NCBI GenBank assembly: GCA_963674805.2
Contig: CAXXNY010000016.1
Coordinates: 434,001 to 498,000, forward strand
Reading direction: 5' to 3'
From: CALMFG01 sp963674805
GTDB taxonomy: Bacteria > Bacillota > Clostridia > Christensenellales > CALMFG01
DNA: 64,000 nucleotides
The position numbers were made by a program, and so were the translations under genes. A model generated the notes under the pieces. The model was not told where the DNA came from and made no database searches. It saw only the letters and a list, made by a program, of their open reading frames with translations. Of the stretch, positions 16,428 through 24,320 are shown in pieces (within the stretch, counting starts at the first letter, position 1; each line of letters opens with the position of its first letter).

Positions 16428-16920
16428 TTACTTTTTGTGGGGCAAAAAGTAACAAAAACCCCCACTCGCCTGCTTTTTGCTTTTTCCTTGGTTTGTTTGC
16501 GCGAAAGCTAATTTTGAAAAATCGCGCCTCAGCGCTCATATTCAAAATCTTAACGCTTTCGCCCTGCCAAACCTGCGGGCAAAAAAAGGCTCGGGCATTT
16601 TAAGCATTCCTTTGGGGTCTTCGCTCCCCCAAAGGAATACCCGGACGAGCCCTCGCGCTGTTCTGCGCCCGAAGAACGGCCGTTATAAAACGCCGTTAAG
16701 AGGCGCATTTGTCCGAGCGAAGCGAGTTATGCGTCTTAGGCGGTTTATAGGCTGGTCGAGGAAAAAGCGCAGAGTCCAGCAGCGAGAACTTTTTGCCTAC
16801 TTTTTGGTTACAAAAAGTAGGTTCACAGGCGAGCAAAACGGCGCTTTATCAGCTAATCAGACTCCAGTTTTCACAAATTAAATAACCTATGATATAAGTT
16901 TTTGCCCCACAAAAAGCAGG
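16428..16920. repeat. Three related hairpins forming a repeat element
   Basis: Three inverted repeats share the arms CTTTTTG and CAAAAAG: 16428-16452 (10-bp stem with TTACTTTTTG, loop TGGGG), 16796-16821 (11-bp stem with CCTACTTTTTG, loop GTTA) and 16899-16915 (6-bp stem, loop CCCCA). The last two are each followed by a similar tract (AGGTTCACAGG.GAGC.AAACG..GCT.TATCA). The inverted form of its first part (CTCGCCTGCTTTTTG) follows the first hairpin. Frames within the element lack start signals and read like chance translations. The remainder of 16300-17005 shows no gene. Confidence 0.7.
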
Positions 16921-16977
16921 TTCACAGGTGAGCCAAACGTTGCTCTATCAATATCATCAACCTATCAGCTTTAGCCA

Positions 16978-17004
16978 AAAACAAAAGGGAGCATATCCGC
17001 TCCC
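16978..17004 (-). terminator. Terminator of uvrA
   Basis: GGGAGC and GCTCCC form a 6-bp stem with a six-base loop, followed by TTTTGTTTTT on the minus strand, immediately after the uvrA stop. Confidence 0.8.
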
Positions 17005-17005
17005 T

Positions 17006-19831
17006 CTATTTATTCAACATCTTCTTTAAATACTGCCCCGTATAACTCTTCTCGTTCGCCGCAATCTCCTCCGGCGTGCCCATGGCCACAATCTCGCCGC
17101 CCTTGTCGCCGCCCTCCGGACCCAGGTCCAGAATATAATCGGCGCACTTGATGACGTCCAGATTATGCTCAATCACCACGATGGTGTTGCCCTTGTCCGC
17201 CAGCCGGTCGATAATCCCGATCAGCTTTTTCACGTCCGCCATATGCAGCCCCGTGGTCGGCTCGTCCAGAATATACATCGTGTTGCCGGTCTGCCGCTTG
17301 CTTAAATAGGTGGACAGCTTAATGCGCTGCGCCTCCCCGCCCGAAAGCGTGGTGGACGGCTGACCCAGTTTGATATACGACAGCCCCACATCCATCAGCA
17401 CCTTCATGATGTTGTGAATCTTGGGGATGTTCTTAAAGAACTCATACGCCTCTTCCACGGTCATATCCAACACTTCATAGATGTTCTTGCCCTTATAGCG
17501 GACTTCTAGCGTTTCTTTGTTATAGCGCTTACCCTTGCATACCTCGCACGGCACATACACATCCGGCAAAAAGTGCATCTCGATTTTAATAATCCCGTCG
17601 CCGCTGCAGGCCTCGCACCGTCCGCCCTTGACGTTAAACGAGAACCGCCCTTTGTTGTATCCCGCAATCTTGGCGTCTTCGGTCGCCGCAAAGATGTCGC
17701 GGATATGGTTAAACACGCCCGTATAGGTTGCCGGGTTGCTCCGCGGCGTTCTGCCGATCGGGGACTGGTCGATATCCACAATCTTGTCGAACACTTCCGC
17801 GCCCACGATTGCGTCATGGCTGCCCGGATGCGCCTTGGATTTATTAATCTGCTTGGCCAGCGCCTTAAACAATATCTCGTTAATCAGGCTGGACTTTCCG
17901 GAGCCCGATACGCCGGTGACCACATTGACCACGCCGCGCTTTAACGGTGCGTCGATGGATTTTAAGTTATTCTGCGCCGCACCCTTGATGATGATGTCGC
18001 CCTGGGGCTTGCGCCGCTTTTTGGGGACCGGAATCGACTTCCTGCCCGACAGGTATTGTCCGGTAACGGATTGATGATCGGCGATAATCTCCTCCGGCGT
18101 TCCGGCAAAGACCACCTGGCCGCCGTGACTGCCTGCGCCCGGACCGATATCCAGCACATAGTCTGCGGAGAGAATCGTTTCCTCGTCGTGTTCCACCACA
18201 ATCAGCGTGTTTCCCAGCGCTTTTAAATTCTGGAGCGTGTCAATCAGCCGGCGGTTGTCCCGCTGGTGCAGTCCAATTGACGGTTCGTCCAATATGTATA
18301 AAACGCCCATGAGCCCGGACCCGATCTGAGTGGCGAGCCGGATACGCTGGGCTTCTCCGCCCGAAAGCGTGCCCGCACTCCGGCTTAAGGTGAGGTATGA
18401 TAATCCCACGTTATTTAAAAAGCTCAGCCGTTCCTTTATTTCTTTTATCACGCGCTCGGCAATCAGCATCTTCTGGTCGCTGAGCTTGAGCGTATCGAAA
18501 AACTTAATGCAGTCCACGATCGGCATATCCGATACGTCAATGATATTTTTATCCGCGACTTTTACTGCCAATGCTTCGGGCTTTAAGCGTTTTCCGCCGC
18601 ATGCCTCGCACGCGGAAACGCTCATGTATTCCTCATACACGGCCTTTGCGCTGTCGGAGTTGCTTTCGCGATAGCGCCGCTCAATGTTATTGACAATCCC
18701 TTCAAATTCGGTCTGGAACTCACCGTGTCCGCGTTCGGATTCATAGGTGATGTTGATCTTCTCGCCTTTTGTGCCGTACAGCACCACGTCCTGAATCTTT
18801 TGGGGCAGGTCCTGAAACGGCGTATCCATCGAGAACCCGTAATGCTCCGCAAGGCCCTTAAAGTACTGCCCGCTCCATGTGTTCCCGGGGACGGAGTTCC
18901 ATCCCGGGACGCGAATCGCGGATTGGTTAAACGACAATGTCTTATCCGGCACCACCAGGTCCGGGTCCACTTTTAGGACAAACCCAAGCCCGTGGCATGC
19001 CGGACACGCGCCGTACGGATTGTTAAACGAAAACATCCGCGGCGAAATTTCCTCGATGCTGATGCCGCAGTCCGCGCACGCAAAATCGCGGCTGAATACC
19101 TGCTCGTACGTGCCGTCCGCTTCCTTGATTTTCAACAGCCCTTCCGATTCGTGCATTGCCGTCTCAAACGACGAAGTCAGCCGGCTCTGGATACCGTCTT
19201 TGATCACCACACGGTCCACAACCACATCAATCGTATGCTTGCGGTTACGGTCCAGCGGAATCTCTTCATCCAGCGCATAGGTGTTACCGTCCACGATCAC
19301 GCGGACATACCCGGACTTTGTCAGTTTATCAAACAGTTTCTTATATTCGCCCTTCCGGCCGCGCACCACCGGCGCCAGCACCAGCAGGCGCATGCCTTCC
19401 GGCAGTTTCATGGTTTCGTCAACCATCTGATCGATGGTCTGGCGCTCAATCGGTTTGCCGCAGTTCACACAATGCGGCGTGCCCGCCCGCGCAAACAACA
19501 GGCGCAGGTAGTCGTGAATCTCGGTCACCGTGCCCACGGTCGAACGCGGATTTTTGCTGGTTGTTTTCTGGTCGATTGAGATCGCCGGCGATAAACCTTC
19601 TATATAGTCCACATCCGGTTTATCCATCTGGCCCAAAAATTGGCGTGCGTAAGCAGACAGCGATTCAACATAACGCCGCTGCCCTTCTGCGTATATGGTA
19701 TCAAACGCAAGCGACGACTTACCCGACCCCGAAAGTCCGGTAATCACGACCAGCTGGTCCCTTGGAATCATCACATCGATGTTCTTCAGGTTATGGACGC
19801 GCGCACCTTTTACGTGCAGATATCTCATCAT
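17006..19831 (-). CDS. uvrA: Excinuclease ABC subunit A
   Basis: UvrA is the damage-sensing ATPase of nucleotide excision repair and loads UvrB. Two ABC-type halves are visible: the first Walker A in GLSGSGKSSLAFDT near residue 30 and the second in GVSGSGKSSL near 630. Each half has a signature (TLSGGEAQRI, twice) and zinc-finger cysteines (CVNCG, CADCG, CEACGG, CEACSGDG, CEVCKGKRY). At about 941 residues the length is typical. The start is one of two adjacent ATG codons after AAGGA. It is a single-gene unit with its own terminator. uvrC and uvrB lie further along the same window and strand. Confidence 0.97.
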   Translation of the reverse strand: MMRYLHVKGARVHNLKNIDVMIPRDQLVVITGLSGSGKSSLAFDTIYAEGQRRYVESLSAYARQFLGQMDKPDVDYIEGLSPAISIDQKTTSKNPRSTVGTVTEIHDYLRLLFARAGTPHCVNCGKPIERQTIDQMVDETMKLPEGMRLLVLAPVVRGRKGEYKKLFDKLTKSGYVRVIVDGNTYALDEEIPLDRNRKHTIDVVVDRVVIKDGIQSRLTSSFETAMHESEGLLKIKEADGTYEQVFSRDFACADCGISIEEISPRMFSFNNPYGACPACHGLGFVLKVDPDLVVPDKTLSFNQSAIRVPGWNSVPGNTWSGQYFKGLAEHYGFSMDTPFQDLPQKIQDVVLYGTKGEKINITYESERGHGEFQTEFEGIVNNIERRYRESNSDSAKAVYEEYMSVSACEACGGKRLKPEALAVKVADKNIIDVSDMPIVDCIKFFDTLKLSDQKMLIAERVIKEIKERLSFLNNVGLSYLTLSRSAGTLSGGEAQRIRLATQIGSGLMGVLYILDEPSIGLHQRDNRRLIDTLQNLKALGNTLIVVEHDEETILSADYVLDIGPGAGSHGGQVVFAGTPEEIIADHQSVTGQYLSGRKSIPVPKKRRKPQGDIIIKGAAQNNLKSIDAPLKRGVVNVVTGVSGSGKSSLINEILFKALAKQINKSKAHPGSHDAIVGAEVFDKIVDIDQSPIGRTPRSNPATYTGVFNHIRDIFAATEDAKIAGYNKGRFSFNVKGGRCEACSGDGIIKIEMHFLPDVYVPCEVCKGKRYNKETLEVRYKGKNIYEVLDMTVEEAYEFFKNIPKIHNIMKVLMDVGLSYIKLGQPSTTLSGGEAQRIKLSTYLSKRQTGNTMYILDEPTTGLHMADVKKLIGIIDRLADKGNTIVVIEHNLDVIKCADYILDLGPEGGDKGGEIVAMGTPEEIAANEKSYTGQYLKKMLNK

Positions 19832-20006
19832 TGATTTTCCTTGTTTATCATACTCTTGTCTCATATGTATGGGTATTGTAACAAAAAGCATCCGGCTTGA
19901 CTAGGCGAACACCGCAAATTAGGCGTGAACTTTTTTTAAACATAAATGCTCAACAAACCCCTGTTTAGATGATAGAATAAGAAAAGAACTGAAGAAAGGC
20001 CGTTAT

Positions 20007-21614
20007 ATGACCGTTGAACTGCAGGAACTGTCGGTTTCTGTGAAAGAAGCCGATGTTGACTTAAAACAAAAGGCCGCACACGCGCTGAACATCAAGCCGT
20101 CAGAAATTGCCGCCCTGAATATCCGGCGTCGGTCGCTTGACGCGCGTAAAAAGGACGATATACGTTATAAATATATGCTGCTTTTGGATATTCCCGATAC
20201 ACTGGCAAACAGCCTGCTGGATCGCGGACGCGTGCGGGCTTATACACCGAAAACTGCTGAGCCGCTCATCTCCGGAAGCACGCCATTGAAAAACCGTCCG
20301 GTCATCGTAGGGGCCGGGCCATGCGGTTTGTTCGCCGCATATACACTGGCAAAGCACGGATACCAGCCTCTTTTAATCGAACGTGGAAAATCGATTGCAG
20401 ATCGAAAGGCCGATGTGGACGCCCTGCATACCAACGGCCTGTTTAATCCGGATTCCAACATCTGTTTCGGCGAAGGCGGAGCGGGCACCTTCAGTGACGG
20501 TAAGCTGACCACACGCATCAAAGATCCGTTAGCGGCTGAAGTGTTGGAGACGTTTATCGCCTGCGGCGCGGATCCGGCAATCCGTTATCTCGCAAAGCCG
20601 CACCTCGGTACGGACGGGATGCAAAACGTGATCCACGCGTTAAAAGAAAAAATTATTCGATTGGACGGTGACATCATTTTTGGTGCACGGCTGAGCGCCA
20701 TTCATGTCGGCAAGGGCAGCGTCAGCGGCATCACCTATATTGAGGACGGCCAAGCCGTGGAACTGGAAACGCCCGCCCTTATTCTCGCAACCGGACACAG
20801 CGCGGGAGACGTTTACCGGATGCTGAAAGATACCGGAGCGGCTTTAGAGAAAAAGCCCTGCGCTATCGGTTTCCGCATCGAACATCCGCGAGAAATGATC
20901 GACCGTACGCAGCTGGGCGATTTTGCCGGCAAATACGCTCTGGGTGCGGCAGAATACAGCCTGACCGCCAAGCATCAGGACAGAGGCGTATACACGTTTT
21001 GCATGTGCCCGGGCGGCGTTGTGGTCTGTGCGTCATCCGCACCGGAGACGCTGTGCATCAACGGAATGAGCCACAGCAGACGGGATGGCAGCAACTCCAA
21101 CAGCGCGGTAGTGGCAACGCTTCACCCGGTGGACAGCCCCGACCAGCCGCTTGGCGCCTTGGAATTCATTGAAACGATTGAGAAAAACGCATATCACATC
21201 GGTGGGGGATATCGCGCACCTGCGCAAAAAGTTTGTGATTATATCACTGGAAAAACCACCCAGGAATTTGATATAATCAAAACGACATATATGCCCGGAG
21301 TCATTTCAGCAGATCTCAATAGTCTGCTGCCTCCGGCACTGAACGATGCAATTAAAGCAGGGCTGGCTGTTTTTGACCGGCGCATCAACGGATTTATCGA
21401 TTCCGGCATGTTGACCGGCGTCGAAACCCGGACTTCATCTCCGGTCAGAGTCATACGGACACCATCCGGGGAGAGTGTCACCATCGGCGGCCTTTATCCA
21501 GCCGGAGAGGGTGCCGGATATGCGGGCGGTATTATATCGGCAGCGGTGGACGGCATCAAAACAGCTGAGCAGATTATCCGCACCTATCATGCGCGTATGC
21601 CTGTTAACTCATGA
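20007..21614 (+). CDS. FAD-dependent oxidoreductase (COG2509-type)
   Basis: A 535-residue flavoprotein. The first 90 residues form a small alpha/beta domain typical of this family, followed by the FAD-binding GAGPCGLFAAYTLAKHG. Then come the family motif FGEGGAGTFSDGKL and a C-terminal GGLYPAGEGAGYAGGI closing the FAD site. The substrate is unknown; family members are often annotated only as uncharacterised FAD-dependent dehydrogenases. AAAGG lies before the ATG. It is divergent from uvrA and may be followed by rubrerythrin at a distance of 53 bases. Confidence 0.9.
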   Translation: MTVELQELSVSVKEADVDLKQKAAHALNIKPSEIAALNIRRRSLDARKKDDIRYKYMLLLDIPDTLANSLLDRGRVRAYTPKTAEPLISGSTPLKNRPVIVGAGPCGLFAAYTLAKHGYQPLLIERGKSIADRKADVDALHTNGLFNPDSNICFGEGGAGTFSDGKLTTRIKDPLAAEVLETFIACGADPAIRYLAKPHLGTDGMQNVIHALKEKIIRLDGDIIFGARLSAIHVGKGSVSGITYIEDGQAVELETPALILATGHSAGDVYRMLKDTGAALEKKPCAIGFRIEHPREMIDRTQLGDFAGKYALGAAEYSLTAKHQDRGVYTFCMCPGGVVVCASSAPETLCINGMSHSRRDGSNSNSAVVATLHPVDSPDQPLGALEFIETIEKNAYHIGGGYRAPAQKVCDYITGKTTQEFDIIKTTYMPGVISADLNSLLPPALNDAIKAGLAVFDRRINGFIDSGMLTGVETRTSSPVRVIRTPSGESVTIGGLYPAGEGAGYAGGIISAAVDGIKTAEQIIRTYHARMPVNS

Positions 21615-21667
21615 ACACCATGTGTTCCTGGGGTTAAAATAAATCAATTTACATAAGGAGGGTTTTC

Positions 21668-22207
21668 ATGAACGACTTAAAAGGCACAAAAACCGAAGCG
21701 AACCTGCAGGAAGCTTTTGCGGGCGAATCAATGGCAAGAAACAAATACACATATTTTGCTTCCGTTGCACGGAAAGAAGGGTATGTTCAAATTTCAAATT
21801 TCTTTGAGGAAACCGCGGGCAATGAAAAAGAGCATGCTAAGGTCTGGTTTAAACTGTTAAAGGGCATCGGCACTACAGAAGAAAATTTAAAGGCTGGCGC
21901 AGCCGGCGAGCATTACGAATGGACTGATATGTATAAGAATTTTGCGGCGACTGCACGCGAAGAAGGATTCCCGGAAATCGCGGCTTTGATGGAAGGCGTT
22001 GCGGCCGTGGAAAAACGCCACGAAGCACGCTATAATAAGCTGCTGAAGAACCTCGAATCCGCCGAAGTCTTTAAGAAGAGCGAAAAAACTGTCTGGATTT
22101 GCTCCAACTGCGGACACGTCCACGAAGGCGATACCGCTCCTAAGGTCTGTCCGGTATGTTCACATCCACAGGCGCACTTCGAAGTCTTCTGCGACTGCAA
22201 CTTTTAA
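21668..22207 (+). CDS. rbr: Rubrerythrin
   Basis: Rubrerythrin reduces hydrogen peroxide with electrons from rubredoxin and protects anaerobes from oxygen. The ferritin-like domain (about residues 1-140) has the di-iron ligands in EAFAGESMA, ETAGNEKEHAK and AAVEKRHEARY. The rubredoxin-like C-terminus has CSNCG and CPVC. At 179 residues it is complete. AAGGAGGG precedes the ATG at good spacing, suggesting strong expression, and a strong terminator follows. It supports an anaerobic lifestyle for the organism. Confidence 0.97.
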   Translation: MNDLKGTKTEANLQEAFAGESMARNKYTYFASVARKEGYVQISNFFEETAGNEKEHAKVWFKLLKGIGTTEENLKAGAAGEHYEWTDMYKNFAATAREEGFPEIAALMEGVAAVEKRHEARYNKLLKNLESAEVFKKSEKTVWICSNCGHVHEGDTAPKVCPVCSHPQAHFEVFCDCNF

Positions 22208-22219
22208 TCAGAAATGCAC

Positions 22220-22247
22220 AAAAGAGACGGTTGTCCGTCTCTTTTTA
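22220..22247 (+). terminator. Terminator of rubrerythrin
   Basis: AAAAGAGACGG and CCGTCTCTTTT form a perfect 11-bp stem with a four-base loop, ending in T. Confidence 0.88.
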
Positions 22248-22265
22248 TTTATGTTGTGTATCAAA

Positions 22266-22637
22266 TTAATATTGAAACAGGTCTTCAAAGAAACGGCGGA
22301 TCGATTCCCCGGCGTCGCTTTTAAAGATCATATAGATAATCCAAACCAGAAACCCCAATGATACGAGTCCGCTCTTTTTCTTTTTTTGCGGCTCTTTTTT
22401 GGCTTCGTTTTTATAACTCGTAAAATCCGATGTCTGCCTCGCCGCTTTTTCGACATCGCTGGTATGATAGCCGGACATCATGCTTTGGTATGTCGGATTT
22501 TGGTTTTTTTCGACCTGCCGGATTGCCTCGGAAAGATCATCACGGCTGCGTCTTGCGGCCTTCATCCGTGCGCCGAGAGACGCTTCGTTGATCGGATCGT
22601 AGCGGCCTTCTTTTTCGTTAAAATAAAATTCGCTCAT
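22266..22637 (-). CDS. Tail-anchored small membrane protein, unknown function
   Basis: A 123-residue protein with a charged soluble N-terminus (about 1-85), a lysine run (QKKKKS), one hydrophobic segment (LVSLGFLVWIIYMIF) and a short C-terminal tail. This looks like a protein anchored in the membrane by its C-terminus. AAGGAGG precedes the ATG. It follows the DUF998 gene by about 40 bases and may share its promoter. The family is not recognised. Confidence 0.75.
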   Translation of the reverse strand: MSEFYFNEKEGRYDPINEASLGARMKAARRSRDDLSEAIRQVEKNQNPTYQSMMSGYHTSDVEKAARQTSDFTSYKNEAKKEPQKKKKSGLVSLGFLVWIIYMIFKSDAGESIRRFFEDLFQY

Positions 22638-22678
22638 CTATTTTCCTCCTTGCCGGAGGGAAACCCTCCGTCAGACGA

Positions 22679-23317
22679 TTATGTGTTATACGGTGTAATC
22701 GTAAAAGTCTCAAAGTTAGATATCGCAAATAGCAGTACCATGATCGAGAAAATCACAAGCCGCTCGGTAATGCCGAGTATCTGCAGGCCGAAAGCTGCCG
22801 CGATCGGATTAAACAGCCCGAATACCGCGATTGCAACCGCAAGGCCAAGCACAACTTTGCCGAACTTGTTAAGGCCTTCCTGGTTCAGGTAACCGAACGC
22901 CGCCAAAAATGCAAATGCTGCCGTGGCCAATACCACCACCGCGGTGACCACAATATGCATGCTATTCTGAAAGCTGTTCATCGGTGCATTTGAATCCAGC
23001 GGGAACAGTGCATACCCGCCCAATGACACGGACTGCAGCACAAGAAGGATCATCATCGCCGCTTTCAGTTTTCCGTTATATACCCTGAACGCGCGCATGA
23101 TCATACCGATTGCAAACAGAATCATCAATATGCCGTACGCCGTGGTCAGTATCCTCAAGAATTCCGCATTCGGCGATCCGTTCGCAGTCAGGGTGCTGAT
23201 GTCCGTGGTAACGGGATTATACTCCGGCCACATCCTTGCGCCGATCACGGTATGAAACAGATAAACCAGCGCGCCGACCATACCCGCCGGTATCAAAATG
23301 CTTTCAATCTTTTTCAA
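22679..23317 (-). CDS. DUF998 family membrane protein
   Basis: About 212 residues with six probable membrane segments and the DUF998-type motif around ISTLTANGSPNAEFLR after the first segment. Function is unknown for the family. The start is uncertain. The frame extends to an earlier ATG, but a good promoter on this strand ends inside that extension. A TTG (LKKIESILIPAG) is therefore preferred, although its ribosome-binding site is weak. It is probably co-transcribed with the downstream tail-anchored protein. Confidence 0.75.
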   Translation of the reverse strand: MKKIESILIPAGMVGALVYLFHTVIGARMWPEYNPVTTDISTLTANGSPNAEFLRILTTAYGILMILFAIGMIMRAFRVYNGKLKAAMMILLVLQSVSLGGYALFPLDSNAPMNSFQNSMHIVVTAVVVLATAAFAFLAAFGYLNQEGLNKFGKVVLGLAVAIAVFGLFNPIAAAFGLQILGITERLVIFSIMVLLFAISNFETFTITPYNT

Positions 23318-23351
23318 TGTTATCCCGCTTTCCGCATTCTCCGATACTGTT

Positions 23352-23380
23352 ATTATACAAGCCCTTGTCAACGGCGTCTA
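23352..23380 (-). promoter_or_regulatory. Promoter of the DUF998 gene
   Basis: A perfect TATAAT lies 17 bases from TAGACG on the minus strand, about 35 bases before the preferred TTG start codon. Confidence 0.6.
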
Positions 23381-23391
23381 CTTAATTCAAT

Positions 23392-23417
23392 AAAAAAACC
23401 CCGCGGTATCCGCAGGG
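23392..23417 (-). terminator. Terminator of the phage-like tail operon
   Basis: CCCTGCGG and CCGCGGGG form an 8-bp stem with a three-base loop, followed by seven T on the minus strand, 15 bases after the last gene of the operon. Confidence 0.85.
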
Positions 23418-23431
23418 CCGGTGTTTATTTT

Positions 23432-24301
23432 CTATTTATAATAATTCTTGGACTTGCTCGTTGCGGGCTTAACGCCCATCTGCGTCAGCGCCATAATCTC
23501 GCGTACCACATTTTTATAGGTGTCAAGATCAATGGCTTTCATCTCTTCATAGTAATCGTTATAGAACTTCAGTTTTCCTGCGCCCGTCAGTTTGTTCCAC
23601 TCATTCATGATGTTGTCCGGTGTCAGGTCGAGCGTTGCCGATGATTTTGATCCGGACGATGAATAGGTTTTTTTATTCAGCTTTTTAAGTGCGATCTCAT
23701 AATCCCTGTCGGCCTCCAGCTTGTCCAGCTGATAATCCTTATAATCCAGAATCAACTCATTATTGTATTCGATTACTTCGCGTATCGTCTCATCACGTTG
23801 TTCCTTCAGCGTTGCCAGCGGTTGTGAAATATCCTGCGCCTTTTTGCTTGTCAGGTAATTCTGGTTGTCTAAATACTCTTTTTCCAGCGCATCAATCTGG
23901 TCCTGGATTGCATTCACTGTATTTACCTTATCGTCTAACAATGACTGCAGCGTCTGCTGACGGTCGGTTTCATTGGCCTGCTGAACGTCCAGCGCATACG
24001 TACTGCGCCCAAGCCCCCGTGTCAGCGCTTCATCTGAAAGCTTTTTGCCGCTGTCTTCAAAATAGCGGTTCATCTCGTCAATGCTGCTTTGATAATCCGC
24101 CTCAGCGTCCTGTATCGAACGGAGCAGAATGCTCTTCCTGGCTTTTGATGTGTTGAACAGCTGATCGTATTCTGCCTGATACGCCTGCTCCGCCTGGTAT
24201 GCCGCAAGATCATACAGTTCCTCATCCGTCTTTTTGTCATAAGCCATCAGTTTCAGCGCTTCGTTTTTTATCGCTTCATCATAAACCGAATTCGTACTCA
24301 T
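23432..24301 (-). CDS. Coiled-coil phage-like protein (possible internal virion or ejection protein)
   Basis: A 289-residue, almost wholly helical, charged protein with long coiled-coil stretches (about residues 30-210) and a small C-terminal domain. It has no membrane segment and no signal peptide. The motif RGLGRSTYAL in the middle resembles segments in phage proteins of unknown role, but I cannot name a family. AAGGAG stands seven bases before the chosen ATG (MSTNSV). It is the last gene of the five-gene structural operon. An internal or ejection protein of a short-tailed particle is an inference from position and helical character only. Confidence 0.7.
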   Translation of the reverse strand: MSTNSVYDEAIKNEALKLMAYDKKTDEELYDLAAYQAEQAYQAEYDQLFNTSKARKSILLRSIQDAEADYQSSIDEMNRYFEDSGKKLSDEALTRGLGRSTYALDVQQANETDRQQTLQSLLDDKVNTVNAIQDQIDALEKEYLDNQNYLTSKKAQDISQPLATLKEQRDETIREVIEYNNELILDYKDYQLDKLEADRDYEIALKKLNKKTYSSSGSKSSATLDLTPDNIMNEWNKLTGAGKLKFYNDYYEEMKAIDLDTYKNVVREIMALTQMGVKPATSKSKNYYK

Positions 24302-24320
24302 ACTCATTCTCCTTTTTTCA

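Noticed and set aside
16477..16881. A 134-codon plus-strand frame in the repeat region after uvrA
   Set aside because: It runs through the hairpin repeats, lacks a start signal and reads like low-complexity chance protein.
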